Shown here piece after piece: positions 1 to 23,775 of a stretch of 64,000 bases of DNA. The position numbers and the translations under genes are program-made. Within the stretch, counting starts at the first letter, position 1; every line of letters starts with the position of its first letter. The notes beneath the pieces are model-generated. The model was not told the DNA's origin, did not search any database, and saw only the letters and a program-made list of their open reading frames with translations. Source of the stretch: Oreocharis arfaki (lineage: Eukaryota > Chordata > Aves > Passeriformes > Paramythiidae). The stretch covers positions 267,661 to 331,660 of the forward strand of contig VZRR01005748.1 of the NCBI GenBank assembly GCA_013398015.1, in the 5' to 3' direction.

Positions 1-1800
1 CCTTAATAATAATAATAATAATTGAATCATAACAGCAGTCTCTATCTCAATCTATGTCTTCTCACTTTTGCCTTTACAGTTTCTCTTTCCTGTGCTGCTA
101 GAGTGGGGGTGAACAACAACAAGGTCAGCTCACCATCTTCTAGAAGGCCTGAGTCCTAGTCGGAATGGACTGGGAACAACCTATGAAAGCTGGGGATAAA
201 GCTCCTGGAGTCCCCTAAGAGCAGACTGAAATTAAACCAGTGGTAAAGATAGGATGCAAAGTAATTCTGCATTGTGTAACAGACTGAAAAAGCCCTGGAG
301 CACTGAGATGAGGTTAACTTTGGAGGCAGGCCTCCCCCCTCCCACAGGCTGGTAAGCAGGGTGAGCCTGGGGCCAGCAGTCCTCCCTGGGCAGGAGGAGA
401 AGGTATGGAATTGTCAGTGCTCGAGGTGTCACTAGATGGACAGCAGTGTCATTGCTCTGCATGCAAGGCAAGGTGGACCTGACAGGCTTGCCCTGAGGCA
501 ACAGAGGATCCCAAACCATCATCTTGTTTCAGCAGGTGTCATTGTGCAATCTAAACCTTCCCTAACCAAAGCCAGAGGGAGAAAGAGGATACAACCTTGA
601 ATATGGTAAGCCATGCCCTAAAAGAAACAGAGAGGATCATGTATCTGAAAAGCACTCCGAGTAGTAGCCAGAGCTCTCACTGCACCCAGTAAGGCAGCTG
701 GGAGGAGTGGGAGGACAGGCCGTCTACCACAGCTTTTCTCAGGGCTGTATTCACCTCATGAGCAAGGTTCATATCAAGGACAAAAATTGTCCAGTGTCTG
801 TGCACTGACCCACCCAGAGACCAGATGTACTTATACACTCCTACGTGAAAGCAAGTGGTCTCCCAGCTGTGCTCTTTTCCAGGAATCAGTGTGCCTGCCC
901 AGGAATGCCTGTGCTGGAGCCTGACATAGCCTGGCTCAGCCTCATCCCCCCAGGTCAGCACCTGCTATACCAGGCTTCTGGTATCACAGCTGTGCTCGGG
1001 GTGCACGGGGTGGTGGTGTGCATCCCTGTGCCAGAGCTGCTCCCTCCGTCAGGAAGGTTCAGTAACGCTCAGTTCACTGACAAGGCCTTACAGCAGCTGG
1101 GGAAATCAAAGTGGGCAACGACTGTGTGGTTAGAGGCAGCTGGGGCTGCAGCGCTTGCAAGCCTCACAGCACCGAAACTTCCACACCAGGCAGCAGAAGG
1201 GGGCTGGTGTGTTACACGGTAAAGTAGATTCAGAGGAGAAAGGAGGAAAAGAGAAAAGCAAGGTGGTACCAGAGTCAAACACACTGTTTTTATAATGTGG
1301 GGGGTTTTTTTCCCTAGAGTTTTAAAATATTTGGATAACCATTATCAATGGTAAAAGTATAGCACTGAAGTCACAGCCACTCTAGAAATTCAATTCTAGA
1401 CAAGTGATTTGATTTTGCCAAACAGGCCACAGCAGAAGGTATCTCTAATGCTGCAGTGAGTCAGTTCTCCCCCTTGGGCAAACTGCCTAATTAAGGTTTG
1501 AGGAGAACAAATGAGTGCCCACAGGCTTCTGCAAACAAGGGGAGAAGTTCTGGTGTCACGGCCCCGCTGTGTTTGGCACTGCTTGCTAGTGTGCCTCTTC
1601 ATTAACTCTCTTAATTTAGACTCTCTACAAATACAAGTAACTAAGTCAGGCCGTAAGCTTAAAATATCACAATTAAGCCAATGTGTTTCCCATGGTTTTA
1701 CTGAAACTGAAAAAGTAGTTCTGTACCAAAATGTACACAGTTTAGTAATAATACAAAAAGTTAATTCTGCCAGACAGAATGTCAGTTCAATCCACCAAAA
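1..1800. other. Intergenic sequence downstream of HMGCR
   Basis: No gene can be supported here. The left edge carries a short (TAA)n run. The block at about 640-1220 is more GC-rich than its surroundings and holds overlapping open frames on both strands (845-1222 plus, 677-961 minus). None has flanking splice sites in matching phase or a product I recognise. In mammals the next gene beyond HMGCR is CERT1 (COL4A3BP), but no CERT1 exon was recognised. Confidence 0.5.
4..22. repeat. (TAA)n microsatellite
   Basis: Six consecutive TAA units form a short, AT-rich simple repeat at the window edge. Confidence 0.8.
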
Positions 1801-1817
1801 TGAACACTGAACCACCA

Positions 1818-3568
1818 TTTATTGCCAGACCAGTGTTACTTTAAATAAATCATTGAATGAACATAGAAACAAAGTAATTCCAAGTTTCCTTAAATAAAAA
1901 TAGTAGCGATTAGCAACAATACTGCAGGAAGATAAACACTCATGGCATTTGCTATTTACATGCCATCATAACATGTCTAGCATGTAGTGTGTCTTCATGC
2001 TTGCACATTACATTTATGAGCTCATTACAATGGATATTAATGCATAGATGTACCACAAAGCAACCCACCATGATGTATATCAAATCTGCACATTAGAAGA
2101 GCACCTCTACTAGTCACCCCTTTAGGAATGATGCTGCAGGAAACCCAGCCCAATCCACTGATTCCTCCCAAAAAAAGTCAAACAAGAAAAGCCCAAACCA
2201 ACCAAACAAAAAAATCATCAAGCATATTAATAATTTTCCTCCTGTGATTAACTAGGCAGGGCTATGCATTTAGCAGTATTCCCAAAGGTGAATCAAACCA
2301 GAATAAACCTGGGTTTTCTTTATTACAGTAAGAACACCTGAGACTGCTTCACTGGTCCAAGTACAGTATTTTATTACAAAAACTGCTTCTTACATTAACA
2401 TGTCATTTCATTGAATCCCCTTAATTAGTACTTTTCATTGACAAAAAAGGTAAGATTTCTTCTTAAAATAAATACTTCCCCCCTCAAAACAAAAGTTTAA
2501 AAGGAAATGAAAAGAAAAAAATCCCCTCCTTTTTTCTTTTCAAGAACAGTGTGGTTTTCTGGCTTCATTTTATTTCAGCTTAAGTGGTGGATAAACACCT
2601 ATTCTTGGAGAATAAGTGTCAAACACCTTATAAAAAAATCCCCAACATAAGGTACACAATGTGTATGTAGATTCCTTAAGAGACTTCTTTTTAAGTAAGT
2701 GTAAACATCTCTTCTTGACTCGTTTGTTTGAATGCACTCCTATCAAATAGTCTGAGAAACTACATTTACCTAAATACCTGTCTGACACATAACTGGTTTT
2801 GAAGTTACCATTTCATTTTTCTACAACGTAACAAAACAGTTGAAGATACTGTTTTTCCCTACTTCAGTACAGATTATACTTAACAGTTCAGAACTTTACA
2901 GATCACAAGTTTTACATAAAGGAATAACCTAAATTTTGGAGTTAAACACTGAACACTGCTTAGCTGAAGCAGCAGCAAATTAAGTACTATATATAGACAG
3001 AGATTTTTATTAAACTAATTAATTCAATTAAACTGTCTGATAGCCTAAGACCTGTTTTACATGTGAACAAATTAAAACTGGGAGTTTATAGAAAGTGATT
3101 AGGCTTGCCATCACTTTAAAACACATGCTTGTCTAACCAGAAAATAGTGATGGCAAGGACCAGTGCATTCAAGCCAAACTTACACCAACTTCGTTTGTTT
3201 TGTTACTTTAAACATACAAAGTACATTACATTACTTTTCAGTTTAGTAGTTACCAGGACATTGTTAGGCAAAATAATCTCAACCTGTAAAAACATAAGAC
3301 TGACTCTTTAGAAAATGACGTGTAAGACCAAGAATTCGAAAGCCATGTTCAAGACATCTGACAGGACTTCTTTCACAGTCATCTCTAACCACTGAAGAAG
3401 GTCAAGCATTACTAGTCTCAAGTTTTGATCTCTTAGTTTCTCTTATACAGACATCATTGAGTTGAAGGCGATCTTTATTCTAAACTTCATAGATTTTGGT
3501 TTTTTTTTTTTCCTTGTTCACCTGGTCAGTTTCTAGAACAATTCTTCATTCCAAAGCCATTTTAGTAT
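1818..3568 (-). other. HMGCR: HMGCR 3' untranslated region (last exon), with candidate poly(A) sites
   Basis: The sequence after the HMGCR stop codon has no further coding frame and is AT-rich. On the minus strand AATAAA hexamers lie at 2375-2370, 2323-2318 and 1823-1818. The first would give a 3' UTR of about 1.2 kb. The last would give about 1.75 kb, close to the long mammalian HMGCR 3' UTR. Several ATTTA-type pentamers are present, for example near 1840-1855 beyond the distal hexamer, as expected for an unstable, tightly regulated mRNA. The true end cannot be fixed without transcript data. Confidence 0.6.
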
Positions 3569-17769
<14,201 letters not shown>

Positions 17770-17800
17770 TTTCAAGGCTGTTTTTCTATACTTAGCAAAC

Positions 17801-20639
17801 CTGCAAAAAAGGAGTATTTTATGTAAGTCCAAGATTTGGTGAAAAAAGACAGAGCTCTACGCTTTCCTGCAAGATATCCTTCAGGAAAAAAAAGGCAAAA
17901 CCGCTCAAGTCAGAGATGAGTAAGGAAACTCATCTTCACCTTTTCTTCAACCTTCCATGTAAAACACATCTATCTCTAATATTCCAAAATATAATATGAT
18001 CTGCTCCTGTCTTCTCAACCTTTTTTTTTTGTAATACACATCTCTCTGGTTTCTTCAAGGTCTTTGCCACTGGGATTAGGTCATTCATTAGAATATGGTG
18101 CTAATAATGTCAAGGCTGAGGGCTCAATCCCAATATAGGCCATTCACTTAACAGCTAAACTCAATGACTCTTGCAGATCCCTTCAAATTGGAAGATTCTG
18201 TGATTCTAACAGTAAGGCATCTCTACTCTCACCAGATTTCTCAGAATCTTCCTATCGTACAATTTTAATACTGCTTTGACTCAAAATTCTTGGTTTTACC
18301 ATCTATGTGAGCACTCACCAAATCGTGTTATTTCTCTGTATTCATTCTTCCTATCAAAAATACCAATGAGATATGAAAATTATCAATTAACCATTACTGG
18401 CAATGCTCAACAGCAGGAATTACAAGGTTATATTTCTGACTGTGTCTTCTCTACTTTCTGCTCAATATTATTCTGTGATATAAATTAATTACATTGCAAA
18501 ATATTCCTTCTTGGTCCAAAGCATGCAACTCCCCACATAACAGTATTGTGGCAGTTCTCTTCTGTCCATTACTATTCCCTGTTACTGGTGCATTTCATCA
18601 CCCCTTTGCTTCCAACAGATAACAAACATTTACCAGAAATCTTCACAGCTGTCTTTCACTTAACTACCAACATGAATGTTGAACACATGCTTCAGACCAC
18701 ATCCTGGTCTACCTGCTCTGTCCAAGTTTACCAAATATGTTCACTTATGTTTTATAGCACAGCAACAAACATAACATTCTCTCTTACATACATCAGTAAC
18801 TGCACTTTCCTTTCCTCACTGCACAAAAACAACAGTTTACAAAACGGTATTGTAAAGTCCAAGAAACGCTTAATAGCCTGGCTAACAGGGAAAATCTGTA
18901 ATTCAGTATTTACATGTACCAATATAGCACTGCAAGATGTCCACGGAGGACTGAGGGCTTTACACACTACCACTTCGAAGTGGATTTAAAAAATCCCTTT
19001 GTGTTGTCCTAAATGCAACAATCCATCCATAGGGCTTCTGGTATTATTTCTTTTGCTTTGACATTAAAAATGAAGCTGACATTCAATGGAGAAAATACTA
19101 GGGCAAATCTATCTGCCTAAGTGTTCCTGAAGATACCAGTATCATCTTGGTTTCCTACCAACACCAGTCTGAATCACCAAAAGCACTTACCTATTTTCCT
19201 TCCACCGTGAAGGTGTGGCAGGATGTTTGCAGCTCACAGAATCAAATTAGGAAAATAATTGAGAAGACTGCCTTCCTTGTGAACAAATTATTTCATTTCC
19301 TGACCAAATTCTTTTTAAAAATAAAATCAAAAACAAAACTCCTCCTTTTAAAGCTGATATTATCTCTTCTTTTTCCTTGTATCATACAATCTACATTCTG
19401 TTTTGTAAATTTATGTTCTTGCAAAGCTGTTCCAAACTGGTATTATCATTTCTCCTCGTGATAGCACAATGGAAGCTATCTTTTAATTACGAAAAGTAAA
19501 ATAAAACCCAGCCAGAAGTATACCTGTGCTGAGTATTTTGAAACAATACAAAAAATAGAAAAGGCATCGCAACATCCTCTGAAAATACAAGCAATTTTGA
19601 ATACCACTCTATTTCAGGAAAATCAGAACTAGCAGTTACTAAATGATTTTGTAGGGTTCTACCAGTACTTTTACCAGCAGTAATACTGCTAATACAACTA
19701 ATTTGGCAAGTTGGAATGATTGTCTGAGTATCAAAAAAACAATTAGGAGGGCTAGAAAGATTTCACAATCTTTTCTTCAGAAATTGTTTTTCACATTTAT
19801 GGGGGAAAATGCATTAATTCATTTATTAAAATAATGATCCATAATACCTTACTTTTATTATGAACTGCTGCAATCTTGAAATACAGGATGCCTCATCACT
19901 CATCTCGGGGTTAACTGAGTGATACTAGCTCCTAAACCAAAAGGATTCTTTAAAGTTCTCGTGTTTATTTAAGCTGCCCAAAGCACAGGGTGCTTTTTGC
20001 TATGCAGCTGACTCTTCTGGAAAATATTGATGATTTCACACACTGATCCTGCATTAGAGTCAACTGTAAAAAAAAAATGCAGCGCATAACAACAGCTGAT
20101 ATTTCTGTTTAAAATATTTATACACACACACTGACTTGTAGCTTGAAAATAGCAAAATATTACATTAAATATAAAGCTAAAATTTAACATTTATGTAATT
20201 CTGTTGAGTTTCAAAATGGTGGTTCAAAAGGGATGCTTTACAAATCCTGCTCGCCTTTGTTTTCAATCAAAAATTCCTACGAGACTAGAAAATAAAACAA
20301 TCCGTTTTGGGAATCAAATCAGAATGCAAACAAATCCCAAATATGACCCCCTCAAAAAACTAACCAGAGTGTAAAAAGCAAACTAGACCAGTTGTGTGTA
20401 ATGGTTTAGAGCAATTACCAACCACGTAACTGTACGACTAGCTTCTTAAATTCCTAAGGTTTGTCACACAGCTCTCACTAACCTCAGAGCCATCCTCTGC
20501 AACACCATCTATTAGATCAGCACAAATTCCTCACCTCTTGCTATCTGACTCAGCAGTACCTACAGGAATCAAGCGGCAAAAACAGCCGAGAGAAAACCTG
20601 TGCAGAGCTCACCTGGAACGCACACGACAGCACAGAGAC
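17801..20639 (-). other. HMGCR: HMGCR first intron / 5' flank, no coding exon
   Basis: The sequence upstream of the first coding exon is AT-rich with no conserved coding exon. The longest open frames (18546-18989 and 19147-19461, plus strand) have low-complexity composition, no flanking signals and no recognised product. A non-coding exon 1 is expected from mammalian HMGCR, but it has no coding signature and could not be placed. Confidence 0.55.
18152..18209 (+). mobile_element. Short CR1-like 3' tail
   Basis: The stretch has the order 'ctaaactcaatga', 'gatcccttcaaattgg', 'attctgtgattct', which is a diverged CR1 3' end and terminal repeat in plus orientation. Confidence 0.5.
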
Positions 20640-20925
20640 CCCGACACACTGCCAGGGAGGCATTTTTTTCAAGGAAGGGGGAAGCCACCCTCTCGCAAGC
20701 CCATCGCTGCAGCCCCTGTGCGAAACGCGGGGGGCTCAGCCCTGGTGCGGCGCGGCCGAGGCCGCCCCACAGCCCACGGGCAGCACGACGGCGTCAAGAA
20801 GGTACCGGGACAGCGACACGGGTATCCCCCGCACGCCACCCAGGGCGGCGGTGAGGCGGGGCGGCCGCCGCTCCCTACGCGCGGCGACGGCGACGGCGCC
20901 TTTCCCGTCCCGCGCCGCCGCCACC
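20640..20925. promoter_or_regulatory. HMGCR: CpG-rich block next to the gap, probable HMGCR promoter / exon 1 region
   Basis: GC content and CpG density rise sharply here (many 'gcggcg', 'ccgccg', 'gcgcgg' words) and stay high up to the N gap. It lies about 3 kb upstream of the HMGCR start codon, where the housekeeping-type promoter and non-coding exon 1 should be. No sterol-response, CRE or CCAAT element could be assigned with confidence. Open frames crossing the Ns are artefacts. Confidence 0.6.
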
Positions 20926-21423
20926 NNNNNNNNNNNNNNNNNNNNNNNNNNNNNNNNNNNNNNNNNNNNNNNNNNNNNNNNNNNNNNNNNNNNNNNNNNN
21001 NNNNNNNNNNNNNNNNNNNNNNNNNNNNNNNNNNNNNNNNNNNNNNNNNNNNNNNNNNNNNNNNNNNNNNNNNNNNNNNNNNNNNNNNNNNNNNNNNNNN
21101 NNNNNNNNNNNNNNNNNNNNNNNNNNNNNNNNNNNNNNNNNNNNNNNNNNNNNNNNNNNNNNNNNNNNNNNNNNNNNNNNNNNNNNNNNNNNNNNNNNNN
21201 NNNNNNNNNNNNNNNNNNNNNNNNNNNNNNNNNNNNNNNNNNNNNNNNNNNNNNNNNNNNNNNNNNNNNNNNNNNNNNNNNNNNNNNNNNNNNNNNNNNN
21301 NNNNNNNNNNNNNNNNNNNNNNNNNNNNNNNNNNNNNNNNNNNNNNNNNNNNNNNNNNNNNNNNNNNNNNNNNNNNNNNNNNNNNNNNNNNNNNNNNNNN
21401 NNNNNNNNNNNNNNNNNNNNNNN
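20926..21423. other. Assembly gap (498 N)
   Basis: An unbroken run of N sits inside a CpG-rich block. Such blocks are often lost from bird assemblies. The true length may differ from 498 bases. It probably hides the HMGCR core promoter. Confidence 0.97.
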
Positions 21424-21562
21424 TTTCGGCCAGAGAGGAAGTGCAATTTTTGGTTCATGAAGCATGAGAGACCCACCTGGACGCGTTCCTGTGTAACCTG
21501 TGCTAGGTGACCTTTAGATGACCTCCAGAGGTTCCTTCCAACCCTAACGATTGTGTGATTCT
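21424..21562 (+). mobile_element. CR1 LINE 3' end
   Basis: Directly after the gap comes a CR1 3' end: 'ctgtgctaggtgacct', 'gatgacctccagaggttcc', 'ttccaaccctaacgattgtg' and a 'tgtgattct' tail. The 5' part is lost in the gap. Confidence 0.85.
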
Positions 21563-22617
21563 CTTGGGCACCGAGTCGGGTGCCTGCAAACAGCACTGCG
21601 TGTTGGCAGGGTCGTTCCGTGTTTCTGGGGCTCAGCATGTTCATCTGCGAAACAAATACCTGCAACGGTTTTTGCAGTGGATGATCCGCGCCCCGGCTTT
21701 CCCCAAACTGCGTCTTACATGTGAGACCTCACTTGGAAATATTTCTAGTAGCTCCACATGGCACTGTGCCGTGAAGCATTAATGTGATCCTGGAAAAAGG
21801 AAGTGCCGATGAAAAGATTTCCGAAGAATTCCACCCAAAGTAGTTGTCAGCGATAAAATCGTGCCAGCTCAGTCTTTTAACATGTGAATATACTTTTCAT
21901 TCTCATCTTCGATGTGATGTTTATAAATATTAATGTACTGCTTCGTATCCATCTTCTCTGATAGCTCCTTTCTTAACACTAGTGTTTTTATCAGTATCTC
22001 ACCTTTGTTAGCTGAACAGTGTAGAGTATTAGCAGTGAGATTTCTGGGCTCATCTGTCAATATGTGCAGCAATTGCTGTAACTGCATGCACATATGAGTA
22101 AGACAAAGCACAACAGCAATTCAGACAGTTTCAACAATTATGTGTAATTCATATATAATTTAAGATGATCTTTAGTATCTTTGCTCTGTTTTCCACTTTT
22201 TCCATGAACATGATTTGGTAAATACTAAAAAGGCTAATTTTACCAAGGTCATTGGGAGCAGGAGTCACTATGGTGATTTGAGGTTAGTAGTCTCTGCACG
22301 CACATGACACCTTGCGTGCTGACATTGCGTTCTAACATCGGTAGCTCTGGCGGTGGCCTGCCTGCAGCCTGGCCTTGTGCTGGGAGAGGCCACAGGGGCA
22401 GTGCTGCCCCACTGCCCAGGAGATGGCCGGCAAAGCTGAGCCAGAACGGCTCTGCCTGAGGAAAACGTTGTTACTGACAGACCACCACTGAAGAGTGCTA
22501 CTGTCAACTAGTAATTCGGTTACCATTGGTAGCAATGAAGTAAGCTACTTAAGCATGGCCAAGAGAAGTGTTGCCAGTTTAGGGACTATCTAAACGCAGA
22601 CACAGAGCCTATTTTAG
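21563..22617. other. Intergenic spacer between HMGCR and ANKRD31
   Basis: No coding exon or clear repeat was recognised. A somewhat GC-richer patch at 22300-22460 has overlapping minus-strand frames without splice support. Confidence 0.5.
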
Positions 22618-22990
22618 AAAGGAGACATCGTTTATTCTGTGCAGGGTACAAGGTGGAGTTTTCCACATACAAAGCACACCACTTGTCGAAACTTTGCACT
22701 AAATATATATATGTTGTAGCAAACAAAGAAATCACAGTTTGTTGGTTACAAGTTAGTTCTCTTATTAATTAGTATTCTACCTTCTATTGGTTGAATGATT
22801 CTCTTGTTTCTCGTGCTAATATGTCTGCATTCTCAAGTAGGTGATTTTCTTGTGATGGTGGTCCGTGAGTCAGTGGTTGAAATCTCTCACTTCGAGAACT
22901 AAGAGCCTGTGAATTGGCATCGATCTCCTGCACACAAACAGCACGGGGACCTGTGGGCCCAGCCAGGTGGCAAGAGGCACAGCAGGACCC
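22618..22990. mobile_element. Possible LTR-derived interspersed repeat
   Basis: The composition and order of words (a 'cgtttattctgtgcagggt' start, an AT-rich middle and a 'cacacaaacagcacgggg' segment) resemble the transcribed end of an avian endogenous retroviral LTR. No terminal repeats, target-site duplication or retroviral gene were found, so this is a tentative call from general appearance only. Confidence 0.3.
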
Positions 22991-23007
22991 AACAACTCAA
23001 CAGGAAC

Positions 23008-23296
23008 TTTTTGTTAGGACATGTAGTGATAGGACAAGGAGTAATGGGTACAAATGGACAGAAGGGAGATTTAGGTTAGATACTTAGGAAGAAGTAATTC
23101 CTGCGGGGGTGGTGAGACATTGGAACAGGTTGCCCAGGGAGGCTGTGGATGCTCCAACCCTGGAGTGTTCAACACCAGGTTGGACAAGGCCTTCAGAACC
23201 CTGGTCTAGTGGGAGGTGTCCCTGGCCATGGCAGAGGGGGTTGGGACTAGATTTTTAAGGTCCCTTCCAACCCTTTAACATTCTATGATTTTAAGA
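23008..23296 (+). mobile_element. CR1 LINE 3' end
   Basis: This is a plus-strand CR1 3' end with the ordered boxes 'ggttgcccagggaggctgtg', 'caccaggttggacaaggcc', 'ctggccatggcagaggg' and 'aggtcccttccaaccc', followed by a 'cattctatgattt' tail. It lies about 220 bases upstream of the ANKRD31 CpG block. Confidence 0.88.
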
Positions 23297-23592
23297 CCCC
23301 AGACTATGTGGTAAAAGCCCAAGTAATCCTTCCTTCAAGGTCCCCCCCCTCTGAGGCTGTGCAGCCTCTTTCACTGCCAAGGCAATATGCTGTTTCACAA
23401 CCCCCTTCTCACTCTCTGTAACTCTCTGGGCAGATGACCGTTTCTGACTCTTGAGATGTCAGCGCCAGAAGCGCACAAACTCGGAGAAGTGAGCCTCATC
23501 TAATAACACACAGCACGGTGTTTGTTGGGGCTCTGTCGTTCTGGCGAGCGCTGCGAGGCCGGGTCCGCCCGAGGGGCAGCGAAGCGCCGCCG

Positions 23593-23604
23593 CAAGATGG
23601 CGGC
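23593..23604 (+). promoter_or_regulatory. ANKRD31: TISU / YY1 element at the ANKRD31 start codon
   Basis: The 12 bases CAAGATGGCGGC match the TISU consensus SAASATGGCGGC at every position and contain the YY1 core AAGATGGCGGC. In known cases this element sets both the transcription start (a few to about 30 bases upstream) and scanning-free translation from a very short 5' UTR. The ATG within it, at 23597, is the ANKRD31 start chosen here. Confidence 0.7.
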
Positions 23605-23775
23605 CGCCGCTGAGGGGGCCGGGCGGCCTCCCGGAGAGGCGCCGGGGGAGCGGAGCGGCGGCACCACGGAGAGGCGGGGGAGCGGCGGCGACAGCGACAC
23701 GGACAGCGACGAGACCGTCGTGGAGGGCTCTGTGACGGAGAGTGATGTGGAGGAAGAGGAGTTCCGTAGGAGGAG
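23597..23775 (+). other. ANKRD31: ANKRD31 exon 1
   Basis: The exon encodes an Ala/Gly/Arg-rich start and then the conserved acidic motif SDETVVEGSVTESD, which matches the mammalian N-terminus almost residue for residue. The ATG at 23597 has a strong context; no in-frame ATG lies upstream in the open stretch. Two donors fit the phase of exon 2: 23776 (AG|GTGGTA) and 23779 (TG|GTAAAG). They differ by one residue (R-L against R-W-L). The first aligns better with human, while the second is the stronger donor. Confidence 0.85.

Noticed and set aside
845..1222. 125-codon plus-strand frame in the GC-richer block
   Set aside because: There is no recognised product, no splice context, and competing frames lie on the other strand; kept only as a note in the intergenic entry.
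1396..1818. 140-codon minus-strand open frame downstream of HMGCR
   Set aside because: It lies past the HMGCR poly(A) signals, has a Cys/Trp-rich unstructured product, and an equally open frame lies on the other strand.
18546..18989. 147-codon plus-strand open frame in the HMGCR first intron
   Set aside because: It has an AT-rich composition with a Cys/Thr/Ser-rich product, no recognised family, no splice or promoter support, and lies within an intron.
20538..21665. Open frames of up to 309 codons on both strands across the N gap
   Set aside because: Most of their length is unknown residues from Ns; the real flanks are CpG-rich sequence and a CR1 tail with no coding signature.
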